56,879 nt of DNA, from the NCBI RefSeq assembly GCF_007991215.1, contig NZ_BJXX01000085.1, positions 1-56,879 on the forward strand. Reading direction: 5' to 3'. Positions within the stretch are counted from its first letter, which is position 1. Every line of letters begins with the position of its first letter. The notes under the pieces are model-generated. The model saw only the letters and a program-made list of their open reading frames with translations, had not been told where the DNA came from and did no database searches. Below are positions 8,929 to 16,570 of this stretch, one piece after another. Both the position numbers and the translations under genes were made by a program. The DNA comes from Aneurinibacillus danicus (GTDB taxonomy: Bacteria > Bacillota > Bacilli > Aneurinibacillales > Aneurinibacillaceae).

Positions 8929-10038
8929 TTATATTAGCGAGTGTCTAAGGCCTACAGCTACGCCCTTCGGCACATGTACGTTTACGTTTGCGCCTTTTCC
9001 GTGCAGCGCAATCCAGCCCAGACCGGAAATGACGATGTCGTGCGTACCGGATGGAACTTTGAATGTGAATGTATCCCAGACGATTTTCTCTGCCGCTTCC
9101 CTGCCCGGAGGGGCAAGCAATTCCCCCTTATGCTTTGCGTACAGCTCATCCGCTTTGGCAAGCTTCGTACGATGCACGTTCAAATGGTTCGACAAGTAAA
9201 ATACAAACGGCTGCCGCTCGCCCTTAACAAAATCGATGCGGGCCAGACCGCCGACAAACAGCGTCTGTTCGGCATTCAACTGGTACACTCTTGGCTTAAT
9301 CGGCTTGTCAGGCATAATCAATTTAAGTTCCTGCGGCGCAACTTTGTGTACCAGCTGGTCACGGTTCACAATACCTGGCGTATCGAACAGCGATGACGTC
9401 GTATCCAGCGGAATCTCGATGACATCAAGCGTTGTGCCGGGGAACTGGGATGTCGTAATATCCATCTCCGATTCACCGAATTGCTTAAGCAGCCGGTTGA
9501 TTAAGGACGACTTTCCGACATTGGTAACACCCACGATGTAAATGTCCCGTCCTTTGCGGTGTTCGTTCATCGCCGCCACCAGACGATCTATACCTTCTCC
9601 TTTGCGCGCGCTCACCAGCACGACGTCAAGCGGCTTCAACCCAAGATCGGCAGCCGATTTGCGCATCCAATTAACCAACCGGTTACGATTGACATTCTTC
9701 GGCAGAAGATCGACTTTGTTACCGACCAGGAGAATCGGATTGCCGCCGACGAACCGGGGCAGACCGCGCAACCAACTGCCGTTGAAATCAAAAATGTCCA
9801 CGACCTGCACAACCAGCGATTTTGTGTTGCCGATGCTGTTCAAAATACGCACGAAATCATCGTCGCCCAGCGTGACGGTAGAGGCTTCATTGTAATGTTT
9901 AATTCGGTGGCATCGCTGGCAAATCACCGTTTCTCTTTCCAGTGCCTGCGGCGGTGCGTAGCCCAGCTTTTCCCTGTCTTCCGTTTGGATGGCTACGCCG
10001 CAGCCGACGCAGTGCAGTTCCATTTCTTGCTTATCCAT
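8929..10038 (-). CDS. yqeH: YqeH, circularly permuted ribosome-assembly GTPase
   Basis: A 369-residue GTPase required for small-subunit assembly in Bacillus. An N-terminal zinc finger (CVGCG...CQRCHRIKHYNE) is followed by G motifs in permuted order: LVGNKVDLLPKN (G4), SARKGEG (G5), GVTNVGKSSLINRL (G1), a TTSQFPGTT switch (G2) and DTPGI (G3). The C-terminal domain probably binds RNA. It overlaps the end of yqeG by 8 bases. Confidence 0.97.
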   Translation of the reverse strand: MDKQEMELHCVGCGVAIQTEDREKLGYAPPQALERETVICQRCHRIKHYNEASTVTLGDDDFVRILNSIGNTKSLVVQVVDIFDFNGSWLRGLPRFVGGNPILLVGNKVDLLPKNVNRNRLVNWMRKSAADLGLKPLDVVLVSARKGEGIDRLVAAMNEHRKGRDIYIVGVTNVGKSSLINRLLKQFGESEMDITTSQFPGTTLDVIEIPLDTTSSLFDTPGIVNRDQLVHKVAPQELKLIMPDKPIKPRVYQLNAEQTLFVGGLARIDFVKGERQPFVFYLSNHLNVHRTKLAKADELYAKHKGELLAPPGREAAEKIVWDTFTFKVPSGTHDIVISGLGWIALHGKGANVNVHVPKGVAVGLRHSLI

Positions 10039-10558
10039 TTTGATCCTCCCACGGAATTTTTCCGCGTTTTCTCATCCAATTTAACGCTACTTTCTCCATT
10101 CTTCGGTTAAAGCGGGTTATTAATCCGTCGCTCTGCGCGACCGGAACAACCAGAATGGTATAAAAGCCCATCCGCTTTCCGCCCAGCACATCGGTGAAAA
10201 GCTGGTCACCAATGACGACCGTCTCATGCACGGACAGGCCCATCTGATGTGTGGCTCGGCGGAAGGCGGACGATGTCGGCTTCTTCGCCTGATGAATGAA
10301 CGGTACCCCAAGCGGCTCTGCTACTTTGGATACGCGGGTTCTTCGGTTGTTCGAGACGATGACAACGGCAAAGCCCTGCTCCTTAAGCTCTTTCATCCAT
10401 TTCACAAGTTCAGGGGTTGCATCAGGACGGTCCCACTCAATTAGCGTGTTGTCCAGATCCGTGATAATCCCCTTAATGCCACGCTTTTTAAGTTCAAATA
10501 AATCGATATCGTACACGGATTCGACATGCAGATCCGGCAACAATAATGAGTAGAGCAT
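10031..10558 (-). CDS. yqeG: YqeG, HAD-family phosphatase
   Basis: A HAD superfamily IIIA phosphatase of about 175 residues. The nucleophile motif is ITDLDNTLIEWD and the metal-binding motif is VIGDQLFTDVLGG. The ATG at 10558 has GGAG 7 bases upstream and gives the family-like start MLYSLLLPD; the frame stays open to 10579 but that extension has no support. It is the first gene of the yqe cluster, downstream of a promoter at 10626-10654. Substrate unknown. Confidence 0.93.
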   Translation of the reverse strand: MLYSLLLPDLHVESVYDIDLFELKKRGIKGIITDLDNTLIEWDRPDATPELVKWMKELKEQGFAVVIVSNNRRTRVSKVAEPLGVPFIHQAKKPTSSAFRRATHQMGLSVHETVVIGDQLFTDVLGGKRMGFYTILVVPVAQSDGLITRFNRRMEKVALNWMRKRGKIPWEDQNG

Positions 10559-10625
10559 GCAACCACTCCATACTTCCATCTGTAGTTGTTGGCTTACGAA
10601 TAGAGTTTGTATAAATCCGGCATTT

Positions 10626-10654
10626 ACTATACCATATTCCTGCTGCCGCTGTCA
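10626..10654 (-). promoter_or_regulatory. Promoter of the yqeG-yqeM cluster
   Basis: On the minus strand TGACAG (complement of 10649-10654) is 17 bases from TATAGT (complement of 10626-10631), and a TGG precedes the -10 box (extended -10). It is about 68 bases from the yqeG start. Motif-based. Confidence 0.6.
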
Positions 10655-10713
10655 TCAATATACCTGTAGTCGATTCTATTGACATTCTATAGCGGATAGC
10701 TGACTTTTGCGGC

Positions 10714-10819
10714 ACGAAGGAAAAAAGAAGAGAATAAGGGCTGATTTCAATGGGGAAAAGGCGAACACCTTCTTCTTCCCTCGATTTTATTTCTTCTTTC
10801 CTCTCCTTCTTCCTCACCA
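10714..10819. repeat. Purine/pyrimidine-rich imperfect inverted repeat, copy X
   Basis: This gene-free stretch begins with a purine-rich arm (GAAGGAAAAAAGAAGAGAAT) and ends with a pyrimidine-rich arm that can fold back on it. The core GATTTCAATGGGGAAAA (10743-10759) resembles GATTTCAACGTGGAAAA at 29035-29051, where a similarly organised element lies (29004-29098). This suggests two diverged copies of a hairpin-forming intergenic repeat, but the similarity is short. The remainder of the 323-base gap between yqeG and the SLH gene holds a promoter and a palindromic terminator. Confidence 0.35.
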
Positions 10820-10822
10820 TTG

Positions 10823-10864
10823 ACACATAAAAAAGCATGCATGTTTGCATGCTTTTTTATGTGT
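10823..10864. terminator. 42-bp near-perfect palindrome, terminator of the SLH gene
   Basis: ACACATAAAAAAGCATGCA (10823-10841) is exactly complementary to 10846-10864 around a 4-base TGTT loop. The core GCATGCA stem is flanked by A6 and T6 runs, so it works as an intrinsic terminator in both directions; its natural client is the SLH gene ending at 10882. Confidence 0.85.
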
Positions 10865-10881
10865 ATTCGCGATACAACCCG

Positions 10882-12255
10882 CTAATTTTTTGCTGGCTGT
10901 TCAAAAGCTTGTGTATCGGCAGAAACTGCAGGCATTTCTTTAGCTTTCTTGGCCGCTTCCGGAAGTTCGACTTTCACGTCACCGTTATAATCGCTGTACG
11001 CAATATCCTGAGACAGTGTGATTTGTTTAAACGGTATATCTTCTGCGCCGCCGTCTTTATCTTTGAGAGTAACGACTACCTGCATTTTGGTATCTTTGGG
11101 CAGCTTGGTGTTTGAATCCAGCGTCATAACGCCCTGCATGTAAATTGATTGGATGACGTTTTCCGCTTCCTTAAGTGAGGCCGTCATATCCTCCATGCCC
11201 TGTACGCCATTCATCATGGAAGCCAAATCGGTCAATTTGTCGATGCGACCCTGGAACGCTAACTGGCCATTGCCTAGATCACGATAGAAGAGCTTCTTTT
11301 CTAATTGCGGCGGGATGCCCGACATCTGCTGTTCCATCATCGCTTTCATATCCATCGGAAAGGCGTCTTTCATCTTCACCCAACCGGTCGGATTTTCCGG
11401 ATCGGCAGGCGCACCTTCCGGCATCTTCATATACATGTCTTTGCCGATAATGTATTGTTCAATATCCATCGGCCCCGTTTCTGTACCCGGCATCAGAGGG
11501 AGTGCGTTAATATTCGTCTTCATATACATTGCGTCCGGAACCATGAAGGCGCCCTCGAATGTCATGGACATGGGCTTACCATCGATTTTCTCGAACATTT
11601 CACGGTCTTCGGCCGGCATATCAGCAATCGCCTTCTCTTTCAAAGCCATACCAAGCGACATGGAACCTTTCATTTGGAACGATTTGACGGCCTGCTGGGC
11701 TTTCTGGCTTTCCTCCAGCAATTTTTTTGCGCTGTCTGAAGTGGAAAGCATCTGTTTAATCAGTCCCTGCGCTTCCTGTCTGGTCAGCGTGCGATCCAGG
11801 TTGTCCCATGCAAAATCGACTTTGGCGCTAGTTAGCCAGGCTGCGATATGGCGTGCCCAGTGTGAAGACGGCAGCGGAGAAGCCGTGCCCGGTGCCGGCT
11901 GATTCGGGATTCCTAAGGCACCGCTAATCAGCGCAACCGCTTCGCTTGCTCTTATCTCACGCTCCGGTCGAACGGTACCGTCCCTGTATCCGTGAAGAAT
12001 GCCGGCTGCCTGCAGCTTACCCACGATTCCGGACAATTCGCTGTGCTGCGCTATATCTTTGTATGTATGCTGCGACCCGGCTTCCGGCAAATCAACGGCC
12101 TCATTCAACATCTTAAAAAATTCGCCGCGCGTAAGCCTATCCGACTGCGGTTGTACAACGGCGGACGGCTCCGCCGCCAGCACATTCACCGCAGGCATTC
12201 CCGCAAGCACCGCCAGGCTCAGCATTCCTGCTGTCATCGCTCTTCTTTTTTTCAT
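10882..12255 (-). CDS. Secreted SLH-domain protein with a DUF6612/LppX-like C-terminal region
   Basis: A 457-residue exported protein. A Sec signal peptide (KKRRAMTAGMLSLAVLAGMPAVNVLAA) is followed by about two SLH-like repeats (LTRGEFFKMLNE...HGYRDGTVRPEREIRASEAVALI, then HWARHIAAW...LTRQEAQGLIKQML), which tether proteins to secondary cell-wall polymer. From about residue 180 the protein has Met-rich beta-strand sequence (FQMKGSMSLGM..., MYMKTNINALPLMPG, GKDMYMKMPEG) like lipoprotein-type DUF6612/LppX folds that hold a hydrophobic ligand or monitor the cell surface. That second assignment is inference. Only one SLH block is usual in relatives with this architecture. GGAGGGGG precedes the ATG. 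Confidence 0.82.
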   Translation of the reverse strand: MKKRRAMTAGMLSLAVLAGMPAVNVLAAEPSAVVQPQSDRLTRGEFFKMLNEAVDLPEAGSQHTYKDIAQHSELSGIVGKLQAAGILHGYRDGTVRPEREIRASEAVALISGALGIPNQPAPGTASPLPSSHWARHIAAWLTSAKVDFAWDNLDRTLTRQEAQGLIKQMLSTSDSAKKLLEESQKAQQAVKSFQMKGSMSLGMALKEKAIADMPAEDREMFEKIDGKPMSMTFEGAFMVPDAMYMKTNINALPLMPGTETGPMDIEQYIIGKDMYMKMPEGAPADPENPTGWVKMKDAFPMDMKAMMEQQMSGIPPQLEKKLFYRDLGNGQLAFQGRIDKLTDLASMMNGVQGMEDMTASLKEAENVIQSIYMQGVMTLDSNTKLPKDTKMQVVVTLKDKDGGAEDIPFKQITLSQDIAYSDYNGDVKVELPEAAKKAKEMPAVSADTQAFEQPAKN

Positions 12256-12325
12256 TCCGATTCCCCCTCCAAATTTTTTCCTTACATTTCTTTTTACGGA
12301 AGGAGATTGGGAAAAGTTGCATTTT

Positions 12326-13753
12326 TTATTCGCGCTCCTGATGAATTAAACGCTGCTTTAAATCCCACAGTTTCTGGCTCAAATCGACATGATACTCATG
12401 CGGGTTAGTCAGACGCTTGATCTCGGGCGAGAAACGGGCCAAATCTTTGCGGGAATATTCTCGGATATCATCCAGCGAAGGTGTTTTATAGCAACGTTGA
12501 CCTCGCTCAATCATCGGATGCAGCAGCGATTCGATCCGATAATTGCAGATTGTCTTACGCTTATGCGGAAACAACGGATGGAACAAAGTAATTTTGTCGC
12601 GCGGAATTTCCTCGTCCTCAAGCGCAATCAAATCCGCCAGGGGTCTATCCGTCGCCAGATCATAGAAGCGCACGACCTGCTTATAGCCCGGATTCGTAAT
12701 CTTAGTCGGGTTCTCGGAAATCTTCAGACGCGGCAGCCATTCGCCGTCTTTCTCCACTGCAGCCAGCTTATATACGCCTCCTAACGCAGGGCAATCGGAT
12801 GACGTAATCAGGTTCGTTCCTACGCCCCATATCGTAATCTGCGCTTCCTGGCTTTTCAAATCCTGGATCAGGTGCTCATCCAAATCGCTCGAAGCAATAA
12901 TAGCTACATCCTCAAGCCCCGCATCGTCCAGCATGCGGCGCGCTTCCTTGGATAAATACGCAAGGTCACCGGAGTCAAGCCGGATGCCGAGCAGTTTCTT
13001 TCCTTTTTCTTTCATGGCAAGGCCAAGCTTGATGGCATGCGGAATACCTACGCCCAGCGTGTCATACGTATCGACGAGCAGCACCGTCTCATCCGGGAAT
13101 GCCTCGCTATATGCCGTAAACGCATCCAATTCGTGTTCGAAAAGCTGTACAAAGCTGTGTGCGTGCGTGCCCCGTACCGGAATACCAAAATCGCGGCCTG
13201 CCATCACATTCGACGTGGCATGCACGCCCCCGATGTACGCGGCACGCGCACCGTAATAACCCGCATCCGCCCCCTGAGCTCGGCGCAGGCCGAATTCAAG
13301 AACAATATCTCCTTTCGCTGCACCGACAATCCTTGCCGCTTTCGTGGCGATAAGTGTCTGGTGATTAATGATTGTCAGCATGGTTGTCTCGATTAATTGC
13401 GCTTCACAAACGGGCGCCTCTATGCGAATCAGCGGCTCGCCAGGAAAGACGATTGTTCCTTCTTTCATCGCAGAGATACTTCCGGTAAAGCGGAAATTCC
13501 GCAGCATGTCAAGAAAACCTTCTTCATATGGATAGACGCTTCTAAGATATGCGATGTCTTCTTCCGTAAAGCGAATGTTTTCAATATAATCAAGCACCTG
13601 TTCAAGTCCTGCAAAAACCGCATAACCGTTGCCACAGGGGGCCTTACGGAAAAAAACATCAAATACCGTGCGCTGCCGATCCATCCCTTTTTTATAGTAG
13701 GCATACATCATATTAATCTGATATAAATCTGTACTCATTGTCAGGTTGTTCAT
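12326..13753 (-). CDS. pncB: Nicotinate phosphoribosyltransferase
   Basis: A 475-residue NAPRTase forming nicotinate mononucleotide from nicotinate, PRPP and ATP for NAD salvage. Typical segments are TDLYQINMMYAYYKKGM near the start, EFGLRRAQG, GTHAHSFVQ with the conserved His, and IRLDSGDLAYLSKEAR in the PRPP region. AAGGAG lies upstream of the ATG. It is divergent from lytS, with 102 bases between the start codons. Confidence 0.96.
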   Translation of the reverse strand: MNNLTMSTDLYQINMMYAYYKKGMDRQRTVFDVFFRKAPCGNGYAVFAGLEQVLDYIENIRFTEEDIAYLRSVYPYEEGFLDMLRNFRFTGSISAMKEGTIVFPGEPLIRIEAPVCEAQLIETTMLTIINHQTLIATKAARIVGAAKGDIVLEFGLRRAQGADAGYYGARAAYIGGVHATSNVMAGRDFGIPVRGTHAHSFVQLFEHELDAFTAYSEAFPDETVLLVDTYDTLGVGIPHAIKLGLAMKEKGKKLLGIRLDSGDLAYLSKEARRMLDDAGLEDVAIIASSDLDEHLIQDLKSQEAQITIWGVGTNLITSSDCPALGGVYKLAAVEKDGEWLPRLKISENPTKITNPGYKQVVRFYDLATDRPLADLIALEDEEIPRDKITLFHPLFPHKRKTICNYRIESLLHPMIERGQRCYKTPSLDDIREYSRKDLARFSPEIKRLTNPHEYHVDLSQKLWDLKQRLIHQERE

Positions 13754-13786
13754 CTGCTCATCTCCTTGTATCCTCTCTTCTCAAAA

Positions 13787-13814
13787 TTGACGGGGCACAT
13801 ACGAATGATATACT
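13787..13814 (+). promoter_or_regulatory. Promoter of lytSR
   Basis: TTGACG (13787-13792) and TATACT (13809-13814) are separated by 16 bases, about 40 bases before the lytS ATG. Confidence 0.65.
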
Positions 13815-13855
13815 TTGAGTAACAACGTTACCGCTCATAATAAGGAGGCGTACGT

Positions 13856-15535
13856 ATGCCGCTGCTTCATCCGCTGTTTATCGATTTGGCTGAGCGCACT
13901 GCTACTCTTGTCGTGCTGGGCTTTTTTCTCTCTCGTTTCCGCTTCTTCCGGCGCATGCTCAGACGCACGGATGGACCGCGTGATAAAGTAATTACGATTA
14001 TAGTATGTACACTTATCGGTATTTACGGGACGTACGCGGCGATCCCCATTGAGGGGGCGCTCGCCAATTCCCGTGTTATCGGTCCCGTCATGGCAGGTCT
14101 TCTGGGAGGTCCGCTTGTCGGTACCGTAACCGGTTTTTTGGCCGGTCTGCACAGGTATTTTCTCGGCGGATTTACCGATGTGGCCTGTGCTGTCTCAACA
14201 ACGGTAGAAGGACTGCTTGCCGGTCTTGTGTACCTCAGATATCACCAGCGTTCCATGCATTGGGGTGTTGCCTGGATGGTCGGCTTTCTGGCCGAAGGCG
14301 TTCAGATGCTTATTATTCTTGCCATCGCGCGACCGTTTCCGGAAGCGCTTCGCCTTGTCGAAATTATTGCACTCCCGATGATGCTCGTCAATGCCTCAGC
14401 TATCGCGTTGCTCGTCATGATCGTGCAAGCAGCAAAGGCGGAAGAAGAAAAAATCGGGTCGATGCAGGCGCAGCGCGCACTGCAAATTGCAGACATTACA
14501 CTGCCAATTCTGCGCCAGGGATTGGATGAATATTCCGCAGAGAAGGCAGCTCGAGTCATCTACAACATGACCGAGGCGGCCGCGGTAGCCATTACAGACC
14601 GGGAGAAAATCCTTGCCCACATCGGTGCCGGAAACAGTCACCATCGCAGAGGCACACCGCTGCAGACGGAAGCGACACTTGAAGCGCTGCGCACTCAGAA
14701 AGTACTCTGGGCGAAGAACAAAGAGGAAATCGGCTGCAGCAGCAAGGACTGCCCTCTCCATTCCGCGATTGTCGTGCCGCTGAAAAAGAAAGACTCGACG
14801 GTTGGAACGTTGAAATTGTATTTTAAGCGTCATCACGAGGTTTCAGTGGTTGATTGGGAACTGGCCCGCGGACTGGCTCAGCTATTCTCAACCCAGCTTG
14901 AAATCGCGGATCTGGAAAAACAAGCGGCGCTTCTGGCCGACGCAGAGATTCGCGCTCTACACGCGCAGATTAATCCGCACTTCCTGTTTAACGCTCTGAA
15001 CACCATCTCTTCATTCATTCGCACAAAACCGGAAACGGCCCGCCGCCTTATCGTGAATTTGGCCGAATTTTTCCGGCGGAATCTGCACCAGGGCGACCGA
15101 ATGATTACAGTAGAAGAAGAGATGAAGCATGTCGAGGCCTATCTTGAGATTGAGCAGGCCCGCTTCGGCGATAAGCTCCGGGTTGAAACTTCCATTCATC
15201 CGGATGCCTGGAAGCAGCATATCCCCGGCTTGATTCTTCAACCGATTGTAGAGAATGCGGTCAAGCATGGCCTGCTTCCAAAAAAGAAAGGCGGCACGAT
15301 TCATATCTTTATCGGCAAAGAGAAGGGCGTACTCACCGTACGCGTCACTGACAACGGTGTGGGATTTACGCCGCACACTCATACACCTCCACTGTCCGGC
15401 ATCGGACTTGCGAATGTGCGGAGCCGACTGCATGCATTGTACGGCAAGCCGTACGATCTGGTAATCGAGAGCAATCCGGGCGGCGGTACCGTTTGTACTC
15501 TCACCATGCCCTGGGAAGAAAGGAATGTATCGTAA
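13856..15535 (+). CDS. lytS: LytS-type sensor histidine kinase (BtsS-like)
   Basis: A 559-residue membrane sensor kinase. The first 190 residues form the 5TM-5TMR_LYT domain (conserved GTYAAIPIEGALANSRVIGPVMAG and GLHRYFLGGFTD). A GAF-like domain follows (about 220-345, with CSSKDCPLHSAIVVPLK), then the His_kinase domain with the phospho-acceptor in HAQINPHFLFNAL (His about 375) and an HATPase domain (IVENAVKHGL, DNGVGF, GIGLANVRSRL). E. coli BtsS and B. subtilis LytS of this class respond to extracellular pyruvate. The gene runs directly into lytR and lies upstream of cstA, which fits a pyruvate-sensing role. AAGGAGG precedes the ATG. Confidence 0.93.
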   Translation: MPLLHPLFIDLAERTATLVVLGFFLSRFRFFRRMLRRTDGPRDKVITIIVCTLIGIYGTYAAIPIEGALANSRVIGPVMAGLLGGPLVGTVTGFLAGLHRYFLGGFTDVACAVSTTVEGLLAGLVYLRYHQRSMHWGVAWMVGFLAEGVQMLIILAIARPFPEALRLVEIIALPMMLVNASAIALLVMIVQAAKAEEEKIGSMQAQRALQIADITLPILRQGLDEYSAEKAARVIYNMTEAAAVAITDREKILAHIGAGNSHHRRGTPLQTEATLEALRTQKVLWAKNKEEIGCSSKDCPLHSAIVVPLKKKDSTVGTLKLYFKRHHEVSVVDWELARGLAQLFSTQLEIADLEKQAALLADAEIRALHAQINPHFLFNALNTISSFIRTKPETARRLIVNLAEFFRRNLHQGDRMITVEEEMKHVEAYLEIEQARFGDKLRVETSIHPDAWKQHIPGLILQPIVENAVKHGLLPKKKGGTIHIFIGKEKGVLTVRVTDNGVGFTPHTHTPPLSGIGLANVRSRLHALYGKPYDLVIESNPGGGTVCTLTMPWEERNVS

Positions 15536-16333
15536 ATGATGCTGCGAGTAGTTATTGTCGACGATGAAGCTCCGGCGAGGTCGGAGCTTCGCTATTTGCT
15601 GGAACAATATAACGATGTTGAGATTGCGGACGAAGCCGCAAGCGGCGAAGAAGCACTGGAAGTAATCGCCGACTGCAAGCCGGATGTGGTATTCCTCGAC
15701 ATTCATCTGCATGATATGGAAGGTCTTGAAGTGGCGGAAAAGCTGGCCGCGGGTGGCGCAAGCCCCTATATCGTCTATGCTACCGCATATGATTCCTATG
15801 CTCTGCAGGCGTTTGAGACGGAAGCTGTGGATTATATTTTAAAACCGTTTAACGAGGAGCGATTGGACAAAACAATGGAGCGGCTGCGTAAACACATGCG
15901 CAGCACGCAAAAGGGCGTGCCGAATGAGCCGCACGCCTTGGAGCATACTTTGCGCCAGATTATCGAGACAATGCAGCCGGTGTCGAGATCATCCTCTTCC
16001 TTCTCCCGCATTCCTGTGGAAAAAGCGACAAGCGTAGCATTCGTTGACATTGATGACATCGTTTATGCTGCCGCCGAAGGACGGAATGCACGAATTTACG
16101 CCCGGTATGAAAACTACATTACATCGTTTTCCCTTCAGGACTTAGAGAAAAAACTGCCAAAGGAGAAATTCTACCGCATCCACCGCACCTACATTGTCAA
16201 TCTACGTCATATTATGGAATTTATCCCGTGGTTCAAAGGCACAGTTCAGGTTAAAATGAACAACACAGAAGAAACCGTCCTCCCCGTAAGCAGAACAGTA
16301 GTCAAAGATTTGAAATCCCGGCTTGGTTTTTAG
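15536..16333 (+). CDS. lytR: LytTR-type response regulator
   Basis: A 265-residue regulator: receiver domain with acidic pair VDDEAPARSEL, phospho-Asp in VVFLDIHL (about residue 55) and Lys in YILKPF, followed by a C-terminal LytTR DNA-binding domain (KFYRIHRTYIVNLRHI, LPVSRTVVKDLKSRL). Its ATG immediately follows the lytS stop with no gap. A pair of LytTR-like direct repeats lies in the gap before cstA (16440-16469), making cstA the probable target. Confidence 0.94.
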   Translation: MMLRVVIVDDEAPARSELRYLLEQYNDVEIADEAASGEEALEVIADCKPDVVFLDIHLHDMEGLEVAEKLAAGGASPYIVYATAYDSYALQAFETEAVDYILKPFNEERLDKTMERLRKHMRSTQKGVPNEPHALEHTLRQIIETMQPVSRSSSSFSRIPVEKATSVAFVDIDDIVYAAAEGRNARIYARYENYITSFSLQDLEKKLPKEKFYRIHRTYIVNLRHIMEFIPWFKGTVQVKMNNTEETVLPVSRTVVKDLKSRLGF

Positions 16334-16359
16334 AAATTGCACTCCACAAGACAGAACTC

Positions 16360-16406
16360 AGGCAGCCAACACGTGTGAACCCTTTTTAGGCACATGCTGG
16401 CTGCCT
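16360..16406 (+). terminator. Long hairpin after lytR
   Basis: AGGCAGCCA (16360-16368) is exactly complementary to TGGCTGCCT (16398-16406), with further partial pairing inside (GTGTG/CACAT). It is followed by CCATTGTTCT rather than a clean T-run, so it may be a weak terminator or a processing site between lytSR and cstA. Confidence 0.5.
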
Positions 16407-16439
16407 CCATTGTTCTCTGCAAATAATTACGATTTTTTT

Positions 16440-16469
16440 ACTGTTCATGTATCATTTACTACCATTTAT
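16440..16469 (+). promoter_or_regulatory. Candidate LytR binding direct repeats upstream of cstA
   Basis: ACTGTTCAT (16440-16448) and ACCATTTAT (16461-16469) each match the published LytTR half-site consensus [TA][AC][CA]GTTN[AG][TG] at 8 of 9 positions and are separated by exactly 12 bases, the spacing usual for LytTR regulators. They precede a TACAAT-type -10 box (16503-16508), about 100 bases before the cstA ATG. Confidence 0.5.
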
Positions 16470-16570
16470 TCAAAAACGATAGTGGAGATCCTTTTCATAT
16501 ATTACAATAAGTTAAAATTTTAGAAAATTTAAAATCATAGAATTTAACAGAAAGAAAGAGGGGATTCATT

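Noticed and set aside
10494-10850. 118-codon minus-strand frame upstream of yqeG
   Set aside because: Crosses the yqeG promoter and hairpin repeat, no family similarity; the true yqeG frame differs.
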